Part shown: piece after piece, positions 34,704 to 45,480 of the stretch | Layout: the number at the start of each line of letters is the position of its first letter | Position numbering within the stretch: position 1 is the first letter of the stretch | Source: Variovorax ginsengisoli | GTDB taxonomy: Bacteria > Pseudomonadota > Gammaproteobacteria > Burkholderiales > Burkholderiaceae_C | Assembly (NCBI RefSeq): GCF_030811835.1 | Contig: NZ_JAUSRO010000008.1 | Coordinates: 186,001 to 250,000, forward strand | DNA length: 64,000 bases | Reading direction: 5' to 3' | The notes under the pieces: generated by a model | The model's database searches: none | Told to the model about the DNA's origin: nothing | The model's input: the letters and a program-made list of their open reading frames with translations, nothing else | Made by a program: the position numbers and the translations under genes

Positions 34704-36528
34704 AATGGAAGCGCTCGTGAATCCATCCTCGCTTGCACCGGCGGGCAACGCGCCACGCAAGAGCCTGCTGCGCACCTGGGGCCCGCTCGCGCTGGTCGTG
34801 GTGCTGATCGCGCTGCCGCTGCTGCCGCTGCCCGATTTCTGGATCATCCAGCTCAACTACATCGGCATCTACACGCTGCCGGTGCTGGGCCTGGTGCTGC
34901 TGACCGGCGTGGGCGGCCTCACCTCCTTCGGCCAGGCGGCCTTCGTGGGCATCGGTGCATACACCACGGCCTACCTGAGCGTGAACTACGGCATCTCGCC
35001 GTGGCTCACGCTCTTCATCGGGCTGGTGCTCACCGGTGTGAGCGCGGCGCTGATCGGCGCGCTCACGCTGCGCATGTCGGGCCACTACCTGCCGCTGGCC
35101 ACCATTGCCTGGGCACTGTCGCTCTACTACCTGATGGGCAACCTCGATGCGCTGGGCAAGTACGACGGCATCCTGGGCGTCAAGGGGCTGTCGCTGTTCG
35201 GCTTCGAGTTCGGCCAGCAGCGCGCGTTCTACGGCGTGGTCTGGGCCTTTGCGATCGTGGCCTGTTTTGCGGTGATCCGCCTGCTCGACTCGCGCAGCGG
35301 CCGTGCGATCCGCGCGCTGGCCGGCGGTTCACAGATGGCCGAGGCGATGGGCGTGAACACGCTGCGCTTCAAGATCGGCATCTTCGTGCTGGCGGCGCTG
35401 CTCGCCTCGATCTCCGGCTGGCTGTTCGCGCACTTCCAGCGCACGGTCAACCCCTCGCCCTTCGGCATCAAGATGGGCATCGAGTACCTGTTCATGGCGG
35501 TGCTCGGCGGCTCGGGCCATGTCTGGGGCGCTATTGCGGGCTCGGGCGTGGTCAAGCTGCTGGAAGACCAGTTGCAGGTGCTGTTGCCCAAGCTCATCGG
35601 CACCAGCGGCAACTACGAACTCATCGTCTTCGGCATCATGATCGTGCTGGTGCTCAAGTACCTCCCGGACGGGCTCTGGAACTTCATCGACCAGCGCCTG
35701 CCCAGGCCCTTTCGTGCGGTCGACTGGCAGGACGCGCCCGCGCTGCCCGCCCGCGGCAAGCCCGCCGCGGGTGAAGTGGTGCTCGACGTGCAGGCAATCC
35801 GCAAGACCTTCGGCGGACTGGTGGCGGTCAACGACATCAGCTTCCAGACGCGCGCCGGCCAGATCGTCGGCCTGATCGGCCCGAACGGCGCGGGCAAGTC
35901 GACCACCTTCAACCTGGTGACCGGCGTGCTGAGCCTGTCGGGCGGCGCTGTGCAGTTCCGCGGCCAGCCCATCGGGGGCCTGAGCGCACGGCAGATCGCC
36001 GAGCGCGGCGTGTCGCGCACCTTCCAGCACGTGAAGATGGTGGCGGACATGACGGTGCTGGAGAACGTGGCGCTGGGCGCCCATCTGCGCGGCGGCAAGG
36101 GCGCCGTGTCGGCGATGCTGCGCCTGGACCGCAACGAAGAGCGCGCGCTCTTCAAGGAGGCCGAGCGCCAGCTGCAGCGCGTGGGCATGGGCGCCTACCT
36201 GCACGAGACCGCCGGCAACCTGGCCATGGGCCAGCAGCGCCTGCTGGAGATCGCGCGCGCGCTGTGCGCCGACCCGGCCCTGCTGCTGCTCGACGAGCCG
36301 GCCGCCGGCCTGCGCCACAAGGAAAAGGAAGCGCTCGGCCAGGTGCTGCGCACGCTGCGCGACGAGGGCATGAGCATCCTGCTGGTCGAACACGACATGG
36401 GCCTGGTGATGGACATCTGCGACCACATCGTGGTGATGGAATTCGGCACCCACCTGATGGAGGGGTCGCCGGCCGACGTGCAACGCAGTGACAAGGTGCG
36501 TGCGGCCTACCTGGGAACGGAACACTGA
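34690..36528 (+). CDS. Fused ABC permease-ATPase (LivM-LivG)
   Basis: 612 residues. Residues about 1-345 are a LivM-type permease (GVGGLTSFGQAAFVGIGAYT; IRALAGGSQMAEAMGVNTL). Residues about 360-612 are a LivG-type ATPase: Walker A GLIGPNGAGKST near 395-405, ABC signature region NLAMGQQRLLEIARAL, Walker B LLLLDEPAAGL and switch His in LLVEHDMG. The signature loop reads LAMGQQ where most LivG proteins have LSYGQQ. The fusion fixes a 1:1 permease:ATPase ratio on this side. ATG at 34690 (overlapping livH) or 34705 could be used; neither has a clear ribosome site. Confidence 0.9.
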   Translation: MKTTEMEALVNPSSLAPAGNAPRKSLLRTWGPLALVVVLIALPLLPLPDFWIIQLNYIGIYTLPVLGLVLLTGVGGLTSFGQAAFVGIGAYTTAYLSVNYGISPWLTLFIGLVLTGVSAALIGALTLRMSGHYLPLATIAWALSLYYLMGNLDALGKYDGILGVKGLSLFGFEFGQQRAFYGVVWAFAIVACFAVIRLLDSRSGRAIRALAGGSQMAEAMGVNTLRFKIGIFVLAALLASISGWLFAHFQRTVNPSPFGIKMGIEYLFMAVLGGSGHVWGAIAGSGVVKLLEDQLQVLLPKLIGTSGNYELIVFGIMIVLVLKYLPDGLWNFIDQRLPRPFRAVDWQDAPALPARGKPAAGEVVLDVQAIRKTFGGLVAVNDISFQTRAGQIVGLIGPNGAGKSTTFNLVTGVLSLSGGAVQFRGQPIGGLSARQIAERGVSRTFQHVKMVADMTVLENVALGAHLRGGKGAVSAMLRLDRNEERALFKEAERQLQRVGMGAYLHETAGNLAMGQQRLLEIARALCADPALLLLDEPAAGLRHKEKEALGQVLRTLRDEGMSILLVEHDMGLVMDICDHIVVMEFGTHLMEGSPADVQRSDKVRAAYLGTEH

Positions 36529-37280
36529 TGACGACGACCCCCACTTCTTCGGCCACACCGCTGCTGCGCATCCGCGACCTGCACGCCGGCTACGGCCGCG
36601 CCGAGGTGCTGCACGGCATCGACCTGCAAGCCGACAAGGGCAGCGTGGTCACGGTGATCGGCCCCAACGGCGCGGGCAAGTCGACCCTGCTCAACGCGCT
36701 GATGGGCGTGTTGCCGGCCAAGGGCACGATCGAGTACATGGGCCAGCCCGTCGCCGCACTGTCGCTCGAAGAGCGCGTGATGCTGGGCATCGCCCTGGTG
36801 CCCGAGAAGCGAGAACTCTTCGGCACGATGCCGGTGGAAGACAACCTGGTGCTGGGCGGTTTTCGGCAGGTGCGCCTGCGCAACCGGCAGTGGCGCGACC
36901 AGCTCGACCACGTCTACACCCTGTTTCCTCGGCTCAAGGAACGCCGCGCGCAGCTCGCCGGCACGCTTTCGGGCGGCGAGCGCCAGATGCTGGCCGTAGG
37001 CCGCGCGCTGATGTCGCGCCCCACACTGCTGATGCTCGATGAGCCCAGCCTGGGCCTGGCGCCGCTGGTGGTGCAAGAGATCTTCCGCACCGTCGACGCG
37101 CTGCGCGCGACCGGCGTGACCATCCTGCTGGTCGAGCAGAACGCGCGCGCCGCGCTCGAAGTCGCAGACCAGGGCTACGTGCTCGAGATGGGCAGCGTGA
37201 GCCTGTCGGGCCGCGCGGAAGACCTGGCGGTCGATTCCCGCGTGATCGACACCTACCTCGGCGCGGCCAAGGCGCGCTGA
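36528..37280 (+). CDS. ABC transporter ATP-binding protein, LivF type
   Basis: 250 residues. Walker A VIGPNGAGKSTLLNALMG, signature LSGGERQMLAVGRALMSRP, Walker B LLMLDEPSLGLAPLV and switch His region LLVEQNARAALEVAD are all intact. It is the second ATPase of the importer. The start overlaps the stop of the fused livM-livG gene (TGATG), so translation is coupled. The C-terminal GRAEDLAVDSRVIDTYLG is typical of LivF. Confidence 0.94.
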   Translation: MTTTPTSSATPLLRIRDLHAGYGRAEVLHGIDLQADKGSVVTVIGPNGAGKSTLLNALMGVLPAKGTIEYMGQPVAALSLEERVMLGIALVPEKRELFGTMPVEDNLVLGGFRQVRLRNRQWRDQLDHVYTLFPRLKERRAQLAGTLSGGERQMLAVGRALMSRPTLLMLDEPSLGLAPLVVQEIFRTVDALRATGVTILLVEQNARAALEVADQGYVLEMGSVSLSGRAEDLAVDSRVIDTYLGAAKAR

Positions 37281-37335
37281 GCGCCCGACGGCAACGACAC
37301 ACCATCACCGGCGGCTCGGCTGCCAAGGAGACTCC

Positions 37336-39090
37336 ATGCGCAAGGCACCACAGACAGCCCCTTCACGCCCATTCACCATGCTCACCCTGGGCGCCGGCAC
37401 CCTTGGCGCTGCCGCGCTGCTGGCCGCCTGCTCAGGAGGTGGACGACCGGCCGCGCCTGCGACCTTGGCCGCCGCGCGCCCCGGCACGCTGCAGGCCTGC
37501 CAGGACCTCGCCGCGCGTGCGGCGCTGCCGGGCACGGTCTACACGCAGGTTGTCGCCATGCCTGCCGGCAATGTGACGGTCGGCAACACCGCCATGGCCG
37601 CGCCTGCGCACTGCCTGGTGCAGGGCCGCATGAACGAACGCACCAGTCCGGTCGACGGCCAGCGCTACGCCATCGGCTTCGAAATGCGCCTGCCGGTGGC
37701 CTGGAACGGCCGCTTCTTCTACCAGGCCAATGGTGGCCTCGATGGCGTCGTCATTCCCGCGCTGGGCGGCATCGGCGGTGGCGGCCCGCGCAGCAGTGCG
37801 CTGGAGATGGGCTTTGCCGTGATCAGTTCCGACGCGGGCCATGCCGGCTCAATGGGACCGCGCTTCGGGCTCGACCCGCAGGCACGGCTCGACTACGGCT
37901 ACAACGCGGTCGCACAGCTCACCCCGATGGCCAAGAACCTCATCGCCAAGGCCTACGGCCGGCCGCCCGATCGCTCCTACTTCGGCGGCTGCTCCAACGG
38001 TGGGCGCCACGCGATGGTCGCCGCCGTGCGTTCGGCCGGCGACTACGACGGCATCCTGGCGGGGGACCCGGGCTACAACCTGCCCAAGGCCGCGGTGGCC
38101 CAGCTCTACGGCGCCCAGCAGTACGCCAGCGTGGCCAGTGCGCAGACGCCCGCCGGCCTGCCCGACCTGCAAAGCGCCTTCACGCCGGCCGAACTCCAGC
38201 TGGTGTCCGAGCGGGTGCTCGCGCGCTGCGACGCGCTCGACGGCCTGGCCGACGGCATCGTCTCGGACGTCAAGGCCTGCCAGACACGCTTCAACATCGC
38301 CACCGACGTGCCAACCTGCGCGGCCGGCACGCGCGACGGCCAGTGCCTGAGCGCGCCGCAGAAGAATGCGCTTGCCAAAGTGTTCGCCGGCGCGCGCGAC
38401 AGCGCAGGTGCGCCGCTCTACAGCAGCTTTCCTTTTGACGCCGGCATCGGCGGCAGCAACTGGCGCGACTGGAAGTTCAACAGCTCGCAGAGCCGCGACA
38501 CCGGTGCCGTCGGCTTCATCTTCGCCACGCCGCCGCTGGCCGACCGGCCGCAGGGCCTGCCCTTTGCATTGGGCTTCGACATGGACCGGGATGCACCGCG
38601 CATCCAGGCAACCAGTGGCGTCTTCGGCGAATCGGCGCTGTCGTTCATGACGCCGCCCGACGCCGCCAACCTGAGCGCGCTGCGCGACCGCGGCGGCCGC
38701 ATGATCGTCTACCACGGCACCAGCGACCCGGTGTTCTCCTCGGACGACACGGCCGCCTGGTACGAGCGGGTGCAGGCGGCCAATGGCGGCGACGCCTCGG
38801 CCTTTGCACGCTACTTTCCAGTGCCGGGCATGAACCATTGCGCCGGCGGTCCGGCCACCGACCAGTTCGACATGCTCAGCGCGCTGGTTGACTGGGTCGA
38901 GCAGGGCCACGCGCCCGCATCGGTCACGGCCAGCGCACGGGGTGCCGGCACGCCCAACGCCAACCCCGAAGTGCCAGCGTCCTGGTCGCCCCAGCGCACC
39001 CGCCCGCTGTGCCCTTACCCGCAAGTGGCCGCCTACACCGGCGGCGACACCGAAAAGGCCGGCAGCTTCACTTGCCGGCAGCCCGGCTGA
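37336..39090 (+). CDS. Tannase/feruloyl esterase family lipoprotein
   Basis: 584 residues; AAGGAG lies 5 nt before the ATG. A signal peptide with lipobox LLAAC is followed by a Gly/Pro/Ala linker and an alpha/beta hydrolase of the tannase family. The nucleophile is in GGCSNGGRHAM, the acid in HGTSDPVFSSDD and the base in PGMNHCAGG, giving the CS-D-HC arrangement with the disulfide that joins the nucleophile and His neighbours. The enzyme would cut hydroxycinnamate or gallate esters outside the cytoplasmic membrane. This matches the downstream uptake and CoA-ligase genes and gives the best clue to the cluster's substrate. Confidence 0.88.
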   Translation: MRKAPQTAPSRPFTMLTLGAGTLGAAALLAACSGGGRPAAPATLAAARPGTLQACQDLAARAALPGTVYTQVVAMPAGNVTVGNTAMAAPAHCLVQGRMNERTSPVDGQRYAIGFEMRLPVAWNGRFFYQANGGLDGVVIPALGGIGGGGPRSSALEMGFAVISSDAGHAGSMGPRFGLDPQARLDYGYNAVAQLTPMAKNLIAKAYGRPPDRSYFGGCSNGGRHAMVAAVRSAGDYDGILAGDPGYNLPKAAVAQLYGAQQYASVASAQTPAGLPDLQSAFTPAELQLVSERVLARCDALDGLADGIVSDVKACQTRFNIATDVPTCAAGTRDGQCLSAPQKNALAKVFAGARDSAGAPLYSSFPFDAGIGGSNWRDWKFNSSQSRDTGAVGFIFATPPLADRPQGLPFALGFDMDRDAPRIQATSGVFGESALSFMTPPDAANLSALRDRGGRMIVYHGTSDPVFSSDDTAAWYERVQAANGGDASAFARYFPVPGMNHCAGGPATDQFDMLSALVDWVEQGHAPASVTASARGAGTPNANPEVPASWSPQRTRPLCPYPQVAAYTGGDTEKAGSFTCRQPG

Positions 39091-39104
39091 ACGAAAATCG
39101 AAAC

Positions 39105-40835
39105 ATGGACTACCAGCCCCGCCCCGCCGACGTCGAATTCGTGCTGAATGCCGTGCTCGGCGCCACGCCACGTCTGAGTGCGCTCGCCCCGTTCGCCGAC
39201 TTCGACACCGCACTGCAGGCCCAGGTGCTCGAAGGTGCGGCACGCTTCGTCGGTGAGGTGATTGCGCCGCTGAACCGCAGCGGCGACGAGATCGGTTGCC
39301 GCTTCGAGGCTGGCGAGGTCCACACGCCACCGGGCTTCCGCGCCGCCTACCAGGCCTTCGTCGAAGGCGGCTGGCCGGCACTGGCGGCATCGCCGGCCGA
39401 TGGCGGCCAGGGGTTGCCCGCAGTGCTCGAAGCGGTGCTCTACGAATGGATGAGCGGTGCCAACCATGGGCTGACCATGGCGCCCGGCCTGCTGCACGGT
39501 GCCTACGAGTGCCTGCGCCACCACGGCAGCGACGCGCTCCAGCAGCGCTACCTGTCGAAGATCGCCACCGGCGAATGGCTCGCGACCATGTGCCTGACCG
39601 AAGCCCACGCCGGCAGCGACCTGGGCCAGGTGCGCACACGCGCTGTGCCACAGGCCGACGGCAGCCACCGCGTGAGCGGCAGCAAGATCTTCATCTCGGG
39701 CGGCGAGCACGACCTGACGGCCAACATCGTTCACCTCGTGTTGTGCCGCATGCCCGATGCGCCTCCCGGTCCGAAGGGCCTGTCGCTGGTGCTCGTGCCC
39801 AAGATGCTGGACGACGACACGCGCAACGGCGTGCACTGCGAGCGCATCGAGGAAAAGATGGGCCTGCACGGCAGTTCGACCTGCGTCATGCGCTTCGATG
39901 AGGCCACGGGCTGGCTGGTCGGCGAACCCCACCGCGGCCTGGCCGCGATGTTCGTGATGATGAATTCGGCGCGGCTGCACGTGGCGCTGCAGGGCATCGG
40001 CCTGCTCGACGCCGCCTGGCAAAAGGCCGACGCCTATGCCCGCGAGCGGCGCCAGATGCGCGCGCCGGGCCCGGTGCCGGCAAGCCGCGGCACCGAAGCC
40101 GCCGACCTGATCGCCGAGCACCCGGCGGTGCGCCGCATCCTCGACACCCAGCGCGCCTGGATCGACGGCGCCCGCGTCCTCGGCTACCGCACGGCGCTGA
40201 TGCTCGACGTCGCACAGCACGGCGACGATGCCAAGGCCCGCGAACGCGCGCAGCGCTGGTGCGCCATCGTCACGCCGGTGCTCAAGGCCGCCTGCACGCA
40301 GCAGGGCTTCCTGGGCGCCAGCGAGTGCCTCCAGGTGTTCGGTGGCCATGGCTATGTGCGCGAATGGGGCATCGAGCAGGTCGTGCGCGACGCGCGCGTG
40401 AGCATGATCTACGAGGGCACCAACGAGATCCAGGCCATCGACCTGCTGGTGCGCAAGGTGCTGCCCGACGGCGGCAGCGCCATGTCGGGCGTGCTGATCG
40501 AGCTGCGAGACGAGCTCGACGCCTCGCGCGACGCGGACGCCGACGTGCAGCGCCGGCTCGCCCAGCTGCGCTACCTCACGACCTCGGTGGCCATGGCCGC
40601 GCATGCCGCGCCCACGCTGCCGTACGAGGTCGCCGACGACTACCTGCGTGTCGTGATGCTCGCGATGATGGCCTGGGCCTGGGCCCGCATCGACATGGCG
40701 GCCGATGGCGATGCGCGCTGGTCGGCGCCTTGCGCCGCGTTCCGGCGCCATGCGCTGCCCGAGTTCGACATGCGGCTGGGCATGGTCAAACGCGCGTGCG
40801 AGGCCGTGACCGCAGCCCCGGCAGCCACCGCCTGA
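39105..40835 (+). CDS. Acyl-CoA dehydrogenase (C-terminally extended type)
   Basis: 576 residues, the long ACAD form with an extra C-terminal domain. FAD/substrate blocks MCLTEAHAGSDLGQVRTRA and KIFISGGEHDL, and the catalytic base region SMIYEGTNEIQAIDLLVRK are present. It starts 14 nt after the esterase stop. In a hydroxycinnamate cluster it could desaturate the saturated side chain of dihydroferuloyl-type CoA esters and so feed them into the hydratase step. This is inference; similar enzymes act on medium-chain fatty acyl-CoA. Confidence 0.9.
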   Translation: MDYQPRPADVEFVLNAVLGATPRLSALAPFADFDTALQAQVLEGAARFVGEVIAPLNRSGDEIGCRFEAGEVHTPPGFRAAYQAFVEGGWPALAASPADGGQGLPAVLEAVLYEWMSGANHGLTMAPGLLHGAYECLRHHGSDALQQRYLSKIATGEWLATMCLTEAHAGSDLGQVRTRAVPQADGSHRVSGSKIFISGGEHDLTANIVHLVLCRMPDAPPGPKGLSLVLVPKMLDDDTRNGVHCERIEEKMGLHGSSTCVMRFDEATGWLVGEPHRGLAAMFVMMNSARLHVALQGIGLLDAAWQKADAYARERRQMRAPGPVPASRGTEAADLIAEHPAVRRILDTQRAWIDGARVLGYRTALMLDVAQHGDDAKARERAQRWCAIVTPVLKAACTQQGFLGASECLQVFGGHGYVREWGIEQVVRDARVSMIYEGTNEIQAIDLLVRKVLPDGGSAMSGVLIELRDELDASRDADADVQRRLAQLRYLTTSVAMAAHAAPTLPYEVADDYLRVVMLAMMAWAWARIDMAADGDARWSAPCAAFRRHALPEFDMRLGMVKRACEAVTAAPAATA

Positions 40836-40861
40836 GACACCCTGCGCATTCGTCCTGGACC

Positions 40862-41344
40862 ATGGTCACCTCACGCAGGAAACGCGACACCCCACCCGCC
40901 CTCGCCGCACACCGCAGCGATGCGCTCGACACCGCCGTGCTCGAGCGCCTGGTGGGCTACAACACACGACGCGCCTGGCTGGTCATCAGCGAGGTCTTTG
41001 CCGAACGCATGGCCGTCTATGGCCTGCGCCAGGTCGATTTCTCGGTGCTGTCGCTGCTGCTGCATAACCCCGGCGCCACCTCGCGCGAACTCTGCGCAAC
41101 GCTCGACATCCTGCCGCCGAATCTGGTAAGCCTGATCGCCGGCATGGACAGCCGCGGGCTGATCGAACGGCGCCCGCATCCCCGCGACGGGCGCGCGGTC
41201 GGGCTGCACCTGACCCCCGAAGGCGAGACATTGGTGACCGAGGCGGAGCAGGCGGTGACGCAGCTGGAGTCCGATGCGAGCGCACGCCTGAGCGCCAAGG
41301 AGCGCGAGACGCTGATCCGGCTGCTGCAGAAGATCTACCTGTGA
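40862..41344 (+). CDS. MarR family regulator of the hydroxycinnamate cluster
   Basis: 160 residues with a MarR winged helix: VDFSVLSLLLHNPGATSREL, LDILPPNLVSLIAGMDSRGL and the wing ERRPHPRDGRAVGLHLTPEG. The sequence resembles HcaR/FerR/CouR-type repressors, which bind hydroxycinnamoyl-CoA as inducer and sit in the gene clusters they control. It is the last gene of the operon, 26 nt after the acyl-CoA dehydrogenase. The palindrome in the promoter spacer at 28867-28885 is the proposed target. Confidence 0.88.
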   Translation: MVTSRRKRDTPPALAAHRSDALDTAVLERLVGYNTRRAWLVISEVFAERMAVYGLRQVDFSVLSLLLHNPGATSRELCATLDILPPNLVSLIAGMDSRGLIERRPHPRDGRAVGLHLTPEGETLVTEAEQAVTQLESDASARLSAKERETLIRLLQKIYL

Positions 41345-41360
41345 GGCTGCGAGGCTGCGC

Positions 41361-42119
41361 TCAGCCGGCGAAGCCGTCCCAGGTCAGCTTCAGGCCGGTG
41401 AACAGCATGCCCGCGTACACGAAGCGATAGAACCAGACGGCGTCGATACGCCGTGCGATGTGCACGCCCACCCACACGCCCAGCGGTGCCAGCGGCAACA
41501 GCACCAGCGAGGTCGCGAGGTTGCGCCAGTCGAGCAACCCGAGCCAGGCATAGGGCACCCACTTGCTGAGGTTCACGACAAAGAAAAGGTAAGCCATCGT
41601 GGCCGTGAACGTCACCGGCGCGAGCCGCATCGGGATCAGGTACGCATTGACGGGCGGGCCACCCGCATGCGCGATGAAACTGGTGAAGCCGCTCAGCGCG
41701 GTCAGCACCGCGCCCACCGCGCGCGGTGGCGGCTTGCTGCCGGCCTTCGGCGGAAACAGCAGCCGCTGCGCCAGGAACACCAGCGTCGACACGCCCACGA
41801 TGCCGGCCACGGTGCGCGCGGGCAGCCAGCGAAACAGCAGTGCGCCGATCAGCGTGCCCACCAGCGCACAGGGAACCAGGAACTTCAGCAAGGGCCAGTC
41901 GACGTCGCGCCGAAACGCCGCGATGCCCAGCAGGTCCATCAGCAACAGCACCGGCATGAGGATCGCCGCTGCCTGCGGCACGGTCACGGCGAGCGCCATC
42001 AAGGGGACCGCGAGCGAGCCGAAACCCGCACCGAAACCACTCTTGCTGATGCCCAGCAGCAGCACCGCCGGGATGGCGACGGCATAGAAGAACGGATCGG
42101 TGATGAAGGGCAGGGCCAC
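41361..42119 (-). CDS. TauE/SafE family sulfite/organic anion exporter-like permease
   Basis: 252 residues with about eight helices in two repeats. Typical family stretches are ISKSGFGAGFGSLAVPLMAL near the start and LSGFTSFIAHAGGPPVNAYL in the second half. Members export sulfite or other anions, or import small organic acids; the cargo cannot be read from sequence. Its stop lies 17 nt from the convergent marR stop. It is 42 nt downstream of a Bug gene, so it may be the last gene of the leftward pca/Bug transcript. Confidence 0.88.
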   Translation of the reverse strand: MALPFITDPFFYAVAIPAVLLLGISKSGFGAGFGSLAVPLMALAVTVPQAAAILMPVLLLMDLLGIAAFRRDVDWPLLKFLVPCALVGTLIGALLFRWLPARTVAGIVGVSTLVFLAQRLLFPPKAGSKPPPRAVGAVLTALSGFTSFIAHAGGPPVNAYLIPMRLAPVTFTATMAYLFFVVNLSKWVPYAWLGLLDWRNLATSLVLLPLAPLGVWVGVHIARRIDAVWFYRFVYAGMLFTGLKLTWDGFAG

Positions 42120-42161
42120 GGCAAGTGCGTGCAGACGCCGTTGCCGGCGCGCATGGGCAGG

Positions 42162-43157
42162 TCAGTCAGCGGTGATCTTGTTGGTCTGGATCAGCTGCGC
42201 CCAGCGCTGCGTCTGGCTGGCGATGAAGGTCTTGAATTCGGCCGGTGTGCCACCGACCGGATCGGCGCCCAGCTTGACCAGGCGCGCCCGTGTCTCGGGG
42301 TCGCGCACGGCGGCCTGCACTTCGGCCGAGAGCCGCTCGACGATGGCCGGCGCCGTGCCCTTGGGCACGAAGAAACCGTTCCATTCCAGCACCTCGAAAT
42401 CAGGGAAGCCGCTCTCCGCGATGGTCGGTACCTGCGGCAAGGCCGCCATGCGCTGGCGCGATGTGACCGCCAGCGCCTTGAGCTGGCCCGACTGCACGTA
42501 ATTCAGGCCCGAACCGGCGTTGGCAAAGTAGCTGTCGACCTGCCCGCCGATCACGTCGGCCAGCGCCGGTGCGCCGCCTTTGTAAGGCACATGCAGCATG
42601 TTGATGCGCGCCTCGCGATTGAGCAGCTCGCCTGCCAGATGGGCCGGGCTGCCGGCGCCATAGGACGCGAACGACACCTTGCCCGGCTCGTTGCGCGCCC
42701 ACGCCACGAAGGCCTTGAAGTCTGCCACCGGCGCCTTCGGCGGCACCACCAGGATGTTGGGGACGGTCAAGGCCAGCGAAATCGGCAACAGGTCGTTGAC
42801 CGGATCGAAGGACATCTTGCGCAGTGACGGGTTGACCGCGAAGGTCGACGCATCGTAGAGCACGGTGTAGCCGTCGGCATCGGCCTTGGCGACGGCCTGC
42901 GCGCCGATCATGCCGCTGGCGCCAGGCCGGTTGTCGACCACGACCTGGGTGCGCAGCGTCACCGACAGCCGCTGCGCCAGGACGCGCGCTGCATTGTCGG
43001 CGCCGCCACCGGCGGAGTACGGCACGATGAGCCGGATCGGCCTGGACGGATAGGCCGCTTGAGCAGCGGCAGGGCGCGCGCCGACGATGGCGAGCATGAC
43101 GGCCGCAGCGGCCAGCCCGAAGCCGCGACGCGATCCGCGAAGAGGAAAAATAGACAC
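42162..43157 (-). CDS. Bug/TctC-family substrate-binding protein (second copy)
   Basis: 331 residues from a GTG at 43157, chosen because AGGAG lies 7 nt upstream. A signal peptide (about 1-33, ending RPAAAQA) precedes YPSRPIRLIVPYSAGGGADN and VVDNRPGASGMIGAQAV, the Bug ligand-binding blocks. Length is normal. It lies 50 nt after another Bug gene (333 residues) downstream of pcaF. Linked to beta-ketoadipate genes, it may capture an aromatic acid or dicarboxylate. Confidence 0.9.
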   Translation of the reverse strand: MSIFPLRGSRRGFGLAAAAVMLAIVGARPAAAQAAYPSRPIRLIVPYSAGGGADNAARVLAQRLSVTLRTQVVVDNRPGASGMIGAQAVAKADADGYTVLYDASTFAVNPSLRKMSFDPVNDLLPISLALTVPNILVVPPKAPVADFKAFVAWARNEPGKVSFASYGAGSPAHLAGELLNREARINMLHVPYKGGAPALADVIGGQVDSYFANAGSGLNYVQSGQLKALAVTSRQRMAALPQVPTIAESGFPDFEVLEWNGFFVPKGTAPAIVERLSAEVQAAVRDPETRARLVKLGADPVGGTPAEFKTFIASQTQRWAQLIQTNKITAD

Positions 43158-43207
43158 GCTCAATCTCCTGGATACGGCGCGAAAGCAGCGGCCTTCGCGC
43201 GATTCTT

Positions 43208-44205
43208 TTATTCCGCCGTGGCGCCTGAGACCTTGACGACCTCGGCCCATTTCGCGCTCTCGCGAGCGATCAACGCCGCATAGTCGGCAGGCCCGCCGAG
43301 CAGCGGTACCGCACCTTCGACGTCCAGCCGCGACTGGAATTCGGGCGTGGCTGCCACCTGCAGCATCTGCGATGCCAGCGTCCGGATGAAGGCGTCGGGC
43401 GTGCCGCGCGGCGCGAGAATGCCGTAGGTCAAGGTGCTTTCGAACCCGGCCAACCCAGGAACACCGGATTCGGCCAACGTGCGCACGTCGGGCAGACTCG
43501 GCAGACGCTGGGCGCCCGTGACGGCGATGGCGCGCAACTTGCCACCCTTGACCAGCGCCAGCGCCGGCGGGATGACGCTGAACATCATCTGCACCTGCCC
43601 GCCAGCCACATCTGTGAGGGCCGGATTCGTGCCCTTGTAGGGGATGTGGCTGATGTCGACGCCGGTCTTCTGGGCGAAGGACTCGCCGGTCAGGTGACCG
43701 CCGGTGCCGCTGCCGCTGGACGCGTAGTTGAACGCGCCGGGCTTCGCTTTTGCGGCGGCGACCAGGTCGGCCACCGTGCGCACGGGCGACGATGCCGGCA
43801 CGACCAGCACCAGCGCCGAAGAGGCGAACATTGCCACCGGCAACAGGTCCTTGCGCGCATCGAATTTCAGGCCCTTGTAGAGCGCAGGATTGATGGACAC
43901 GGTCCCCGAATGCCCCAGCAGCAGCGTGAGCCCGTCGGGCGCGCTGCGCACCACCTGCTCGGTGCCGAGGTTGCCGCCGGCACCCGGCTTGTTGTCCACC
44001 ACCACCGGCTGCGCGCGCAGCTCGCCCAGGCCCTTGGCCATCTGGCGCGCAAACACGTCGTTGCCGCCGCCCGGCGCAAAGGGCACGACGATCCGGATCG
44101 GCCTGTTGCTGGATGCACCCGCTGCACCGGTTGCGCCGGATTGCGCCCACGCTGGCGCTGCTGCTGCCGCCATCGCGGCGAGCAGCAGCCGTCGATTCGG
44201 CCCGT

Positions 44206-44209
<4 letters not shown>
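43208..44209 (-). CDS. Bug/TctC-family substrate-binding protein (first copy after pcaF)
   Basis: 333 residues. The GTG at 44209 overlaps the pcaF stop by four bases (GTGA), which settles the start and shows translational coupling to the thiolase. Signal peptide about 1-22 (ending APAWA), then RPIRIVVPFAPGGGNDVFA and VVVDNKPGAGGNLGTEQV. The tight coupling of a periplasmic binding protein to a catabolic thiolase suggests the captured compound is degraded through beta-ketoadipate, but no membrane partner gene is present here. Confidence 0.9.
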
Positions 44210-45411
<1,202 letters not shown>

Positions 45412-45480
45412 GTCGGTTGTCTCGAAAAAAATGATTGAATAAGCTTTGCCAGGCGCGGAAAACGCGCCGATGTCCGCCTT

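Noticed and set aside
45452..45468. GGCGCG/CGCGCC hairpin between pcaJ and pcaF
   Set aside because: No T-run directly follows on the transcribed strand, so it is not called a terminator; at most an mRNA-stabilising stem.
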